From the NCBI RefSeq assembly GCF_032854445.1, contig NC_088304.1:742001-806000 (forward strand): DNA of 64,000 bases. The letters run 5' to 3'. Below the pieces are notes generated by a model. The model searched no databases. It was not told the DNA's origin and worked only from the letters and a program-made list of their open reading frames with translations. Positions 24,376 through 37,101 of the stretch are shown in pieces. A program made the position numbers and the translations under genes. Origin of the DNA: Liolophura sinensis. Taxonomy: Eukaryota; Mollusca; Polyplacophora; Chitonida; Chitonidae. Numbering within the stretch: the stretch's first letter is position 1; every line of letters starts with the position of its first letter.

Positions 24376-24814
24376 AAATGTCAAAATGTGCAAAAGCACC
24401 AAGATCGACGTACACAAACCTCCAACTCCAAATTGGAGAACTCACAGGTACAGATTGAAATTTCAAACAACAAATACCTGGCCAATCCTAAAGGGCATTT
24501 GTACAGGTAAATACTTCCTTAACACCTGAATACCATGAAGTCAAAACAGGTGTCTCGGTACAGGTACACTCAAGGAAATGTCATACAAGCAGGTAAAACA
24601 GGCAGAGTAAATAAATCATTCTTCTCTCTATGTGTCAACACAGGTACTGATGGATGGATCTATACCTTTGCATTATTGAAACATTCACTGCCCAGCATGT
24701 GGAGCTTATGTACATGTATGTAAGTACACGGCCTAATTCACACAACAGAAGATTTAGAGCACAGTTATGGCTAAAATATCAGAATTCATAAACACAGCTG
24801 CCTGTGTATATGTT
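24376..24814. other. Unique sequence rich in CAGGTA
   Basis: Scattered ACAGGTA/CACCTG words occur, perhaps decayed relatives of the array to the left. No gene recognised. Confidence 0.45.
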
Positions 24815-25485
24815 ATTAAAATTGTAGCAAAATGAGTAGTTAATCGTCTGCATTGTTATGTCATCTGGTTTAATGTTATCCACCTGTACCACTAACAAGG
24901 ACTGTACCACTGTACCACTAACAAGGACTGTGCCACTGTACCACTAACAAGGACTGTACCACTAACAAGGATAAGAGTATGTATTGTTAAAACTCTATTA
25001 AAATGAGTTGTTAATTGTCTGTATTGTTATGTCATCTGGTTTAATCTTATACACCTGTACCACTAACAAGGACTGTACCACTAACAAGGACAAGAGTATG
25101 TATTGTTAAAACTGTATTAAAATCAGTTGTTAATTGTCTGTATTGTTATGTCATCTGGTTTAATCTTATACACCTGTACCACTAACAAGGACTGTACCAC
25201 TAACAAGGATAAGAGTATGTATTGTTAAAACTGTATTAAAATCAGTTGTTAACTGTCTGTATTGTTATGTCATCTGGTTTAATCTTATACACCTGTACCA
25301 CTAACAAGGACTGTACCACCAACAAGGACTGTACCACTAAGAAGGACAAATGTATGCACTGTTAAAACTATATTAAAATCAGTTGTTAACTGTCTGTATT
25401 GTTATGTCATCTGGTTTAATCTTATACACCTGTACCACCAACAAGGACTGTACCACTAACAAGGACTGTACCACTAACAAGGACG
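24815..25485. repeat. Composite tandem array: ~118-bp unit containing 18-bp subrepeats
   Basis: The 18-bp subunit CTGTACCACTAACAAGGA occurs two to four times per long unit. The long unit also carries AGAGTATGTATTGTTAAAAC, TTAATTGTCTGTATTGTTAT and GTCATCTGGTTTAATCTTAT. About five long units. Subrepeat number differs between units, so both levels have been changing. Confidence 0.92.
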
Positions 25486-25504
25486 ATACAGTTGTCATAT
25501 ACAT

Positions 25505-25680
25505 GTATAAAACCATCAATGTCACCCACAAAAGTGCGTTTTTAGAAGCAAATAAATGTGATAAAACATTATTTTAGGTGCTGGGATACCATCTTACCAT
25601 CCAAACTAACCATAAATCACCTTTCTGTAATCAACAGAAATCTCACAATCAGGAAAAATGAGCAAATTTTAGTTCATGTA
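25505..25680 (-). mobile_element. MITE-like element, degraded copy
   Basis: GCGTTTTTAGAAGCAAATAA, ACCTTTCTGTAATC...CAGAAATCTCACAATCAGG and AAAATGAGCAA follow, in reverse orientation, the interior of the 57120 copy. Its terminal repeats are mostly lost. Confidence 0.6.
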
Positions 25681-25746
25681 CTTATTTGTTGGTTTTTTAT
25701 AGAATATATGATATATAAGAAAATCTTCTCTATATAACAGCGGTCA

Positions 25747-26095
25747 ATGGGTGAAAGAGTGAGTGAGTGAGTGCTTGGGGTTTAACGTCATACTCAACAA
25801 TTTTTCAGTCATATGACGACGAAGGAATCATTAGGGTGCATGCACGTGTAATGTGCCTCCTTGTTGCAGGACGGATTTCCACCGCTCTTTTATTTAGTGC
25901 TGCATCACTGAGACGACTTACCGAAGGCAAGTAAGCCGCCCCGCCCGAGCCATTATACTGATACGGGTCAACCAGTCGTTGCACTATCCCCTTCATGCTG
26001 AACGCCAAGCGAGGAAGTTACAACTTCCTCTTTTAAAGTCTTAGGTGTGACTCGACCAAGGATTGATCCTGGATCTACCGGTCATGGGTGAAAGA
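25747..26095 (-). mobile_element. SINE-2, 5'-truncated, with 12-bp target duplication
   Basis: The body 25759-26083 carries the (GTGA)n tail, CTTGGGGTTTAACGTCATAC, CAGTCATATGACGACGAAGG, ACTTACCGAAGGCAAG and the tRNA-like B-box side (GGATTGATCC on plus). It stops at GGATCTACCGGTC, where the 48594 copy continues for ~34 more bases of tRNA head. ATGGGTGAAAGA flanks both sides (25747-25758 and 26084-26095). The truncation at the head end fits incomplete reverse transcription by a LINE-type enzyme. Confidence 0.92.
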
Positions 26096-26340
26096 AACAG
26101 GCCAGTTAACACTGAAGGAAACAGGCCAGTTAACACTGAAGGAAACAGGCCCATTAACACTGAGGGAAACAGGCCAGTTAACACTGAAGGAAACAGGCCA
26201 GTTAACAGTGAGGGAAACAGGCCAGTTAACACTGAAGGAAACATACCAGTTAACACTGAGGGGAAACAGGCCAATTAATACTGAAGGAAACACGCCAGTC
26301 AATACTGAAGGAAACAGGCCATTTAACACTGAAGCAAACA
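26090..26340. repeat. Tandem array, 24-bp unit, ~10 copies
   Basis: The unit is GAAACAGGCCAGTTAACACT followed by GAAG. It begins right at the right-hand target duplication of SINE-2. The unit length is divisible by 3, so several overlapping ORFs appear on both strands; none is a gene. Confidence 0.95.
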
Positions 26341-26394
26341 CAAATTCTTGCTAGATCAGGAGAAATATTCTTTGACAGATGAAACAATTTGATT

Positions 26395-28515
26395 TCTGTA
26401 ATCAAAACATACTGTTCTTGTTGCTGAGATTCCTCTGATCTCTGTACCACACAATCAAGTGAGATAAAACATACTGTTCTTATTGTTGAGATTCCTCTGA
26501 TCTCTGTACCACACAATCAAGTGAGATAAAACATACTGTTGTTATTGTTGAGATTCCTCTGATCTCTGTACCATACAATCAAGTGAGATAAAACATACTG
26601 GTCTTATTGTTGAGAATCCTCTGATCCCTGTACCACACAATCAAGTGAGATAAAACATACTGGTCTTATTGATGAGATTCCTCTCATCCCTGTACCACAC
26701 AATTAAGTGAGATAAAACATACTGTTCTTATTGTTGAGATTCCTCTGATCCCTGTACCATACAATCAAGTGAGATAAAACATATTGTTCTTATTGTTGAG
26801 ATTTCTCTGATCTCTGTACCATACAATCAAGTGAGATAAAACATACTGTTGTTATTGTTGAGATTCCTCTGATCCCTGTACCATACAATCAAGTGAGATA
26901 AAACATATTGTTCTTATTGTTGAGATTCCTCTGATCCCTGTACCACACAATCAAGTGAGATAAAACATACTGTTGTTATTGTTGAGATTCCTCTGATCCC
27001 TGTACCACACAATCAAGTGAGATAAAACATACTGTTGTTATTGTTGAGATTCCTCTGATCCCTGTACCACACAATCAAGTGAGATAAAATATACTGGTCG
27101 TATTGTTGAGATTCCTCTGATCCCTGTACCATACAATCAAGTGAGATAAAACATATTGTTCTTATTGTTGAGATTCCTCTGATCTCTGTACCATACAATT
27201 AAGTGAGATAAAGCATACTGATCTTATTGCTGAGATTCCTCTGATCCCTGTACCATACAATCAAGTGAGATAAAACATACTGTTCTTATTGTTGAGATTC
27301 CTCTGATCTCTGTACCATACAATCAAGTGAGATAAAACATATTGTTCTTATTGTTGAGATTCCTCTGATCCCTGTACCACACAATCAAGTGAGATAAAAC
27401 ATACTGTTGTTATTGTTGAGATTCCTCTGATCTCTGTACCACACAATCAAGTGAGATAAAACATATTGTTGTTATTGTTGAGATTCCTCTGATCCCTGTA
27501 CCACACAGTCAAGTGAGATAAAACATACTATTCTTATTGTTGAGATTCCTCTGATCCCTGTACCACACAATCAAGTGAGATAAAACATACTGTTATAATT
27601 GTTGAGATTCCTCTGATCTCTGTACCACACAATCAAGTGAGATAAAACATACTATTCTTATTGTTGAGATTCCTCTGATCCCTGTACCACACAATCAAGT
27701 GAGATAAAATATACTGGTCGTATTGTTGAGATTCCTCTGATCCCTGTACCATACAATCAAGTGAGATAAAACATACTGTTGTTATTGTTGAGATTCCTCT
27801 GATCTCTGTACCATACAATCAAGTGAGATAAAACATACTGGTCTTATTGTTGAGATTCCTCTGATCCCTGTACCACACAATTAAGTGAGATAAAACGTAC
27901 TGTTCTTATTGTTGAGATTTCTCTGATCTCTGTACCACACAATCAAGTGAGATAAAACGTACTGTTGTTATTGTTAAGATTCCTCTGATCCCTGTACCAC
28001 ACAATCAAGTGAGATAAAACATATTGTTCTTATTGTTGAGATTCCTCTGATCCCTGTACCACACAATCAAGTGAGATAAAACATATTGTTCTTATTGTTG
28101 AGATTCCTCTGATCCCTGTACCACACAATCAAGTGAGATAAAACATACTGTTGTTATTGTTGAGATTCCTCTGATCTCTGTACCACACAATCAAGTGAGA
28201 TAAAACATATTGTTGTTATTGTTGAGATTCCTCTGATCCCTGTACCACACAGTCAAGTGAGATAAAACATACTATTCTTATTGTTGAGATTCCTCTGATC
28301 CCTGTACCACACAATCAAGTGAGATAAAACATACTGTTATAATTGTTGAGATTCCTCTGATCTCTGTACCACACAATCAAGTGAGATAAAACATACTATT
28401 CTTATTGTTGAGATTCCTCTGATCCCTGTACCACACAATCAAGTGAGATAAAATATACTGGTCGTATTGTTGAGATTCCTCTGATCCCTGTACCATACAA
28501 TTAAGTGAGATAAAA
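26395..28515. repeat. Tandem array, 62-bp unit, ~34 copies, with higher-order duplication
   Basis: The unit contains GAGATTCCTCTGATCCCTGT, ACCACACAATCAAGTGAGAT and AAAACATACTGTTCTTATTG. Diagnostic variants recur together: ACACAGTCAAG at 27507 and 28251, TGTTATAATTG about 27591 and 28335, AAAATATACTGGTCG near 27706 and 28450. Each pair is 744 bp (12 units) apart. Confidence 0.96.
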
Positions 28516-28875
28516 ATGGAGCCAGTCCATCCAGTAACAAATAAATGAATTCTTGCAAACCTCACTGGTCAAGGCTGGCCACAATGTCCTGTGTGATCTT
28601 TATGAGGCACTCTACAGATCACTAGGCCAGCGACGATCTATGGATTGATTGATTTGATTAACTATAGCCTAATGCCTGTATATTCGTACATTGAGAACAA
28701 TAGTGGGGACTTTTACACCATGTGTACAGAATTGTGTTCCATAGTGCCAAAAGGCAACTGGTCTTTAAGGCATGTCATAGACTGTACAAATGTGAGCATC
28801 GTCAGTCACTTACTGTCACCCTGATCCCACAGGCAGTAAGAGCTGGGAATCTAATAATCCCTGACACCATCAAAA
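28516..28875. other. Unique spacer
   Basis: Single-copy sequence between two arrays; nothing recognised. Confidence 0.5.
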
Positions 28876-29600
28876 ATACAAGTGGTTACTGACCCGAGAC
28901 TTCATGACTTGACGTGTAGTAATACTTGTACAAGTGGTTACTGACCCGAGGCTTCATGACTTGACGTGTAGTAATACTTGTACAAGTGGTTACTGACCCG
29001 AGGCTTCAAGAATTGACGTGTAGTAATACTTGTACAAGTGGTTACTGACCCGAGGCTTCATGACTTGACGTGTAGTAATACTTGTACAAGTAGTTACTGA
29101 CCCGAGGCTTCATGAATTCACGTGTAGTAATACTTGTACAAGTAGTTAGTGACCCGAGGCTTCATGACTTTATGTATAGCAATACTTGTACAAGTAGTTA
29201 CTGACCCGAGGCTTCATGACTTCACGTGCAGTAATACTTGTACAAGTAGTTACTGACCCGAGGCTTCATGACTTCACGTGCAGTAATACTTGTACAAGTA
29301 GTTACTGACCCGAGGCTTAATGACTTCACGTGCAGTAATACTTGTACAAGTGGTTACTGACCCGAGGCTTCATGAATTCACGTGCAGTAAAACTTGCAAA
29401 AGTAGTTACTGACCCAAGGCTTCATGAATTCACGTGCAGTAAAACTTGTACAAGTGGTTACTGACCCCGAGCCTTCATGACTTGACGTGCAGTAATACTT
29501 GTACAAGTGGTTACTGACCCGAGGCTTCATGAATTCACGTGTAGTAATACTTGTACAAGTGGTTACTGACCCGAGGCTTCATGACTTGACGTGCAGTAAG
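28876..29600. repeat. Tandem array, 52-bp unit, ~14 copies, with internal palindrome
   Basis: The unit is ACTTGTACAAGTGGTTACTG, ACCCGAGGCTTCATGACTTG, ACGTGTAGTAAT. ACTTGTACAAGT is a perfect 12-bp palindrome, extending to 14 bp (TACTTGTACAAGTA) in copies with AGTAGTTACTG. Confidence 0.96.
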
Positions 29601-29691
29601 TTTCTGATGTCTGATTCAAATCAGGTGGACTCCTCTTCAAAAGGTGATGGATTTACAAAAACATGATGCTGCGTTATGACAAGCAGATACA

Positions 29692-31058
29692 GTATTCAGT
29701 ATTTCTCCACCCTTCAATGGTGTTCATTCCCTCTCCCTGTTCTGTATTTCTTCACCCTTCAATAGCGTTAATTCCCTCTCCCTGTTCTGTATTTCTCCAC
29801 CCTTCAATCGTGTTCATTCCCTCTCCCTGTTCTGTATTTCTTCACCCTTCAATCATGTTCATTTCCTCTCCCTGTTCTGTATTTCTCCACCCTTCAATCG
29901 TGTTCATTTCCTCTCCCTGTTCTGTATTTCTTCACCCTTCAATCGCATTAATTCCCTCTCCCTGTTCTGTATTTCTTCACCCTTCAATCGTGTTCATTTC
30001 CTCTCCCTGTTCTGTATTTCTTCACCCTTCAATCGTGTTCATTTCCTCTCCCTGTTCTGTATTTCTCCACCCTTCAATCACGTTAATTCCCTCTCCCTGA
30101 TCTGTATTTCTCCACCCTTCAATCGCATTAATTCCCTCTCCCTGATCTGTATTTCTCCACCCTTCAATCGTGTTAATTCCCTCTCCCTGTTCTGTATTTC
30201 TCCACCCTTCAATCTCGTTAATTCCCTCTCCCTGATCTGTATTTCTCCACCCTTCAATCTCGTTAATTCCCTCTCCCTGTTCTGTATTTCTCCACCCTTC
30301 AATCGTGTTAATTCCCTCTCCCTGTTCTGTATTTCTCCACCCTTCAATCACGTTAATTCCCTCTCCCTGATCTGTATTTCTCCACCCTTCAATCTCGTTA
30401 ATTCCCTCTCCCTGTTCTGTATTTCTCCACCCTTCAATCTCGTTAATTCCCTCTCCCTGTTCTGTATTTCTTCACCCTTCAATCGTGTTAATTCCCTCTC
30501 CCTGTTCTGTATTTCTTCACCCTTCAATCGTGTTCATTCCCTCTCCCTGTTCTGTATTTCTTCACCCTTCAATCGTGTTCATTTCCTCTCCCTGTTCTGT
30601 ATTTCTTCACCCTTCAATCATGTTAATTCCCTCTCCCTGTTCTGTATTTCTTCACCGTTCAATCGTGTTCATTTCCTCTCCCTGTTCTGTATTTCTTCAC
30701 CCTTCAGTCGTGTTCATTTCCTCTCCCTGTTCTGTATTTCTCCACCCTTCAATCGCGTTCATTCCCTCTCCCTGTTCTGTATTTCTCCACCCTTCAATCG
30801 CGTTCATTCCCTCTCCCTGTTCTGTATTTCTCCACCCTTCAATCGTGTTAATTCCCTCTCCCTGTTCTGTATTTCTTCACCCTTCAATCGCGTTAATTCC
30901 CTCTCCCTGTTCTGTATTTCTTCACCATTCAATCGTGTTAATTCCCTCTCCCTGTTCTGTATTTCTTCACCCTTCAATCGTGTTAATTCCCTCTCCCTGT
31001 TCCGTATTTCTCCACCCTTCAATCATGTTAATTCCCTCTCCCTGTTCTGTATTTCTAC
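29692..31058. repeat. Tandem array, 45-bp unit, ~30 copies
   Basis: The unit contains CCCTCTCCCTGTTCTGTATT, TCTTCACCCTTCAATCG and TGTTCATT. One strand is strongly pyrimidine-rich. ORFs of 145, 202 and 109 codons exist only because 45 is divisible by 3. Confidence 0.96.
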
Positions 31059-31129
31059 AGACACATACTGTACACGTCAATTATGGAAAATAAATCCCTT
31101 TCATCCTGCACTTACATATACCACTATGG

Positions 31130-31336
31130 TAGATGAACCAAAATTTCGTACAAAAACTTTATTTTATAGAGGCAAAAAAACTGTCTGAAAATATCACTTT
31201 TGTGCTGAAATGTACATATTCCCAGCAGGGTATCACCCCATCTTCCCAAACAAACCTCTAAACAACTTTCTATGATTAACAGAATTCTCCGACTCTGGCA
31301 AAATGTGTAATGTGGACAAAATTTTAGGTAATTTAC
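31130..31336 (-). mobile_element. MITE-like element, copy in reverse orientation
   Basis: The right half (CAAACAAACCTCTAAACAAC, TTTCTATGATTAACAGAATT, then GACAAAATTTTAGGTAATTT AC) matches the reverse of the 57120 copy and ends in a recognisable terminal repeat. The left half is more diverged, with ACCAAAATTTCG near the other end. Confidence 0.65.
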
Positions 31337-32960
31337 CTGAATGACATAACCCTGTTTCCTCCTAAGGCTATGACCACGCGACATCAGCATTAATACCTCA
31401 GTATCAAGTCAATAATGAGCAAATTCATGAGAGAAATAAATCAGAGCATGTGTTGATGAGATGCGGTATAAATATTAATGAAAAGTTCTCGCGATGGAGG
31501 AAGTGCGACATGGATGAACGAGGAGGAAGGGTGTGATACTGCAGTCACACTTGACCGAGCATAGGAATCAGCTACTAATCAGTCAGTTGTAAACATACTC
31601 ATCACACCTGTGGTTGCAATTGTGTGGGCAAGGTTTTTTGGGGACAAAATTTTTATTGTCTTTTATTTTTATTGTCTAAACTTTACATACAGCTATTATA
31701 TGAATGCCTGTATACATCTGTTTTAAAATGATTATTTACAGCTTTTATAATATAAAATTATTACAGTAATAATTCATGTTTTTGGGTGGGTGGGTGGGTG
31801 GGTGGGGTGGTGGGTGGTAAGGGGGATAAAAAGGCATACATGTATGTATATTACCGACATACATCAATGTTTAATACTACTAGTATTTACACCTACATAT
31901 ATATCAAAATACTTGACTTAATTAACAATATTTCAAAAACAGGCTCTGTCAAATCAACATGATAGCTAAGTTAACTTTTTGTCACTCCCAATAGACCAGT
32001 GTAATGGGCTACTCTCATGGGCAACAAATATGAATAAATAAGATACCATATTTACATGTAACCATCTTCCATACAGATCTGTAACAATGTATGATCATAA
32101 TAGTCTGTACCAGTGAGTTTGGAATTAACAATGAATAAGACAAGAGGGCATACACTGAAACATTTGTGAACAGAAGCTTAAAACAAACAATTCTTTTAAA
32201 ATTATCAATGTTCAGTGATTTCCTGGTTTTATGTGGACAAGGCATGTTCCGAAAATACCAGTTTTCCTACGTAAAAGCATGTTCTTTGTTTGGAAACTGT
32301 AATCTTTCTATGGACAATCTTTTGCCACAATTATATCCATAAGTGCACAAAAGGCAATTAAACCACGGGCAGGCGGGCAGGGATTCCCAAGCTAACCCTT
32401 CCCCCGGGCCTATCAGTACTACAGTATATGGTATGGGTCTAAATACCAGAATTGCTATCTACTAAATAGTGCCACATTAACATCGTTGTGTGTCAGGATA
32501 TTAAACTATTACAAAAAATTATACCCTTCAGAATAATTCAGTGAAACATTATCACATAATTACGAATATTCACATACACAGAATGTGTGTTTAAAATGAC
32601 TTCTGGTCATGTCTATATGAGCACTGCTGTTCATCTTATTTTGCTTTCACAATTTTAGATTTCTTTCAATACACTTCACCACAGATGAAATCCAAGCATT
32701 TCTCTGGGTGACAAGGTTCAGTTTGTGATGGAAATGAAATGTAAAGTTCAACATGCACGCATATATTAATACAGAGCTTTGTATATATACATACATGTAT
32801 ACATATATTTGCATTACATACTAAACATCCACAATGTACTTTGTCTATTTTACATATGTGCGTGAATATACAGCTACATGTAGTGCATACTAACGCCATA
32901 TTAACTGCAGTACACATTTAATGCTCCAAACTAAGCCAGATAGTAAAACATTAAATCCAA
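31337..32960. other. Unique AT-rich sequence
   Basis: No gene recognised. A TCTCGCGATGG motif at about 31488 and a G-rich tract listed separately are the only marked points. Confidence 0.5.
31783..31824 (+). repeat. G-rich (GGGT)n tract, possible G-quadruplex
   Basis: Runs of GGG separated by single T (GGGTGGGTGGGTGGGTGGG then GTGGTGGG). The run spacing fits the four-tract G-quadruplex pattern. Confidence 0.8.
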
Positions 32961-32965
32961 CGCAC

Positions 32966-33190
32966 GGGCGCACACACAGACACACACACACACAGACACA
33001 CACATACACACAGACACACACAGACACAGACACACACATACACACACACACACACAGACACAGACACAGACACAGACACACACACACACACACAGACACA
33101 CACACACACACACAGACACACACACACACACACACACACACGCATACACACACACACACACACACACACAGACACACACACACACACACA

Positions 33191-33224
<34 letters not shown>

Positions 33225-33248
33225 CATACAGACACACACACACACACA

Positions 33249-33287
<39 letters not shown>

Positions 33288-33372
33288 ACACACACACACA
33301 CACAGACACACACACACAGACACACACACAGGCATACAGACACACACACACACACATACACACACACACACA
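32966..33372. repeat. (CA)n microsatellite with CAGACA interruptions
   Basis: About 400 bp of alternating CACACA broken by ACAGACAC, ATACAC and GGCATACAG. The long cysteine/valine and threonine/histidine ORFs on both strands are artefacts of the dinucleotide run. Confidence 0.98.
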
Positions 33373-33599
33373 TCTAATACTCTGTAAGCCTACAGGTTAG
33401 AGACTGTAGTCTATTAAAGCATGATGCACTTTTAACACCATCGCCAAGTTTGCATGCACAGTCACAAAGTCACAATGAAACTCTGACACGCTCTCGGTAA
33501 TTATTACCATCAGTTCTGAGCACGGCCATGTAAAGGTGATCATAAACATGACAGCATACTGTCAACAAATTATAATACGCTACAAGTACTAATTGCTAC

Positions 33600-33823
33600 A
33601 TGTAGCATACATAAACATGTAGTATACATAAACTAAACTATATGTTTAGTTTAATACACATACTAATTGCTTCATGTAGGCCCTATGTTTAGTTTAATAC
33701 ACACACCAATCACCACAAGTAGCCTATATGTTTAGTTTAATACACATACTAATTGCTACATGTAGCCTATGTTTAGCTTAATACATGTACTAATCACCAC
33801 AAGTAGCCTATATGATTAGTTTA
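33600..33823. repeat. Small irregular tandem repeat around CTACATGTAG
   Basis: About four to five copies of a ~45-57-bp segment with TACTAATTGCTACATGTAGC, CTATATGTTTAGTTTAATAC. It runs straight into the 132-bp array. Confidence 0.8.
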
Positions 33824-35932
33824 ACACACGCCTGATACATACTGCATGGTGTATCTAACCTTAACTGTCGTTCATGTTTGTCAAGTTACTGGGTTTGCCT
33901 GATTCATGGAGTTGTACATACATGTAACAGAAGATGTCTTGAGGTTCAATGTTTAACACACACCTGATACATACAGCATGGTGTATCTAACCTTAACTGT
34001 CGTTCATGTTTGTCAAGTTACTGGGTTTGCCTGATTCATGGAGTTGTACATACATGTAACAGAATATGTTTTGAGGTTCAATGTTTAACACACGCCTGAT
34101 ACATACAGCATGGTGTATCTAACCTAAACTGTCGTTCATGTTTGTCAAGTTACTGGGTTTGCCTGATTCATGGAGTTGTACATACATGTAATAGAATATG
34201 TTTTGAGGTTCAATGTTTAACACAAGCCTGATACATACTGCATGGTGTATCTAACCTAAACTGTCGTTCATGTTTGTCAAGTTACTGGGTTTGCCTGATT
34301 CATGGAGTTGTACATACATGTAACAGAATATGTCTTGAGGTTCAATGTTTAACACACACCTGATACATACTGCATGGTGTATCTAACCTTAACTGTCGTT
34401 CATGTTTGTCAAGTTACTGGGTTTGCCTGATTCATGGAGTTGTACATACATGTAATAGAATATGTTTTGAGGTTCAATGTATAACACACGCCTGACACAT
34501 ACTGCATGGTGTATCTAACCTAAACTGTCGTTCATGTTTGTCAAGTTACTGGGTTTGCCTGATTCATGGAGTTGTATATACATGTAACAGAAGATGTCTT
34601 GAGGTTCAATGTTTAACACACACCTGATACATACTGCATGGTGTATCTAACCTAAACTGTCGTTCATGTTTGTCAAGTTACTGGGTTTGCCTGATTCATG
34701 GAGTTGTACATACATGTAACAGAAGATGTCTTGAGGTTCAATGTTTAACACACGCCTGATACATACTGCATGGTGTATCTAACCTTAACTGTCGTTCATG
34801 TTTGTCAAGTTACTGGGTTTGCCTGATTCATGGAGTTGTATATACATGTAACAGAAAATGTCTTGAGGTTCAATGTTTAACACACACCTGATACATACTG
34901 CATGGTGTATCTAACCTAAACTGTCGTTCATGTTTGTCAAGTTACTGGGTTTGCCTGATTCATGGAGTTGTACATACATGTAATAGAATATGTTTTGAGG
35001 TTCAATGTTTAACACAAGCCTGATACATACTGCATGGTGTATCTAACCTAAACTGTCGTTCATGTTTGTCAAGTTACTGGGTTTGCCTGATTCATGGAGT
35101 TGTACATACATGTAACAGAATATGTTTTGAGGTTCAATGTTTAACACACACCTGATACATACTGCATGGTGTATCTAACCTAAACTGTCGTTCATGTTTG
35201 TCAAGTTACTGGGTTTGCCTGATTCATGGAGTTCTACATACATGTAACAGAATATGTCTTGAGGTTCAATGTTTAACACACGCCTGATACATACTGCATG
35301 GTGTATCTAACCTTAACTGTCGTTCATGTTTGTCAAGTTACTGGGTTTGCCTGATTCATGGAGTTGTATATACATGTAACAGAAAATGTCTTGAGGTTCA
35401 ATGTTTAACACACGCCTGATACATACTGCATGGTGTATCTAACCTAAACTGTCGTTCATGTTTGTCAAGTTACTGGGTTTGCCTGATTCATGGAGTTGTA
35501 CATACATGTAACAGAATATGTTTTGAGGTTCAATGTTTAACACACGCCTGATACATACTGCATGGTGTATCTAACCTAAACTGTCGTTCATGTTTGTCAA
35601 GTTACTGGGTTTGCCTGATTCATGGAGTTGTACATACATGTAACAGAATATGTTTTGAGGTTCAATGTTTAACACACGCCTGATACATACAGCATGGTGT
35701 ATCTAACCTAAACTGTCGTTCATGTTTGTCAAGTTACTGGGTTTGCCTGATTCATGGAGTTGTACATACATGTAACAGAATATGTTTTGAGGTTCAATGT
35801 TTAACACACGCCTGATACATACTGCATGGTGTATCTAACCTTAACTGTCGTTCATGCTTGTCAAGTTACTGGGTTTGCCTGATTCATGGAGTTCTACATA
35901 CATGTAACAGAATATGTCTTGAGGTTCAATGA
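33824..35932. repeat. Tandem array, 132-bp unit, ~16 copies
   Basis: Each unit contains CACGCCTGATACATACTGCA, TGGTGTATCTAACCTTAACT, GTCGTTCATGTTTGTCAAGT, TACTGGGTTTGCCTGATTCA and GTTCAATGTTTAACA. Copies are highly similar; variants (AACCTTAAC/AACCTAAAC, GTCTTGAGG/GTTTTGAGG, ACATACATG/ATATACATG) are shuffled. Confidence 0.97.
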
Positions 35933-37101
35933 TGCACAACCATCAATTCCTCCAACTGGTCAGATCTCAAAAGACACATTAAACGATACCAGTACTCCAA
36001 AACAAAGATTGTGAACTTTTTTTTTAACAAATGCAGACAATTATGCAAAGGTAAAATTTCTTTTCTTTTTTTTTCTCATTTTGGAGGCATATTTTGTATC
36101 TCTTTAGAACCCATCTATTTCATGCATATCTTCTTACCAGCGTCCCCCACCCCACCCCACCCCACCCCACCCCCTCCACACACACACACACATGCAGGGG
36201 CTTTCAGTATGCTGGAATTTAAAGCCATTTTTTATGTTGAGAAGTTTTATCGTACCTTTAAGCGATAGGCCAGATCATAAATGGAATAATCAGAAATAAA
36301 AACCAAATGTTATCCTTTAACCCACATGCATCACTGATGGTCTGGATCACCGGGCTGCCCTCTGGCATCGTAAATTAAGACATACCTACCAGTGGTAGTA
36401 ATACTATACACTATATACATGCAAGTCTTCTTTTATCTCTAAGCTTTCTAAAGTTTTCTATACAAGACCCTTTACATATACAATGTCTTTATACTCAATA
36501 TCTTTATCTGTACACAACATTTTAAATTCAGTCTGCACCATGCATGACCCTTACCTCTACTGATATAACAGATTAAACCTGAAAAGGGGGCTGAAGACCC
36601 CGTAAATCAATGCTATAAATACACCCCTTGCACTCCCTGAAGTCTGCACGTGTAACTGTAATCCTATGCCTGAAAACGTAATCAGCACACAGAAACCGAA
36701 ATGGAGCAGATAAATGCAGGGTTTATTATTCTGATGTCTAAGCTGCAGTAACAAGTGCCTTACTAAGGTTGCATAGTGGCCAACAAGGTGTTTCTTAGTG
36801 TGCGTAATTGTTACAGGTAGTATGAAGATGGTTGTGATGTAAGAAGATTAGCTTACAGAGGTATATACAGATATACAATGTATATAAAAGGTACACCTAT
36901 GTATGTACATGTATGTATGCTTGGGTTTTAACATCGTACTTAACAATATTTCCATTTCCACTGATAAGCTTCACAAAGTAGAGTACTGTGAAAACTCCAA
37001 CAGAAGATACAACGGGATGCATGGGTCAATATTTCAGTTTTGCTTAAACCATTTTCCAGAATGATTAATCCTTTTCTTGAAAACAGTTTGAATACTTAAA
37101 C
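35933..37101. other. Unique sequence with low-complexity tract
   Basis: (CCCCA)n followed by (CA)n at about 36147-36193. A short SINE-2-tail-like segment (GCTTGGGTTTTAACATCGTA, CTTAACAATATTTCCA) lies at 36919-36955. No gene recognised. Confidence 0.55.

Noticed and set aside
29663-31093. Long repetitive ORFs with HPSIVFIPSPCSVFL repeats
   Set aside because: By-product of the 45-bp array; the minus strand is equally open.
32890-33400. Cys/Val- and Thr/His-rich ORFs
   Set aside because: Translation of a (CA)n microsatellite.
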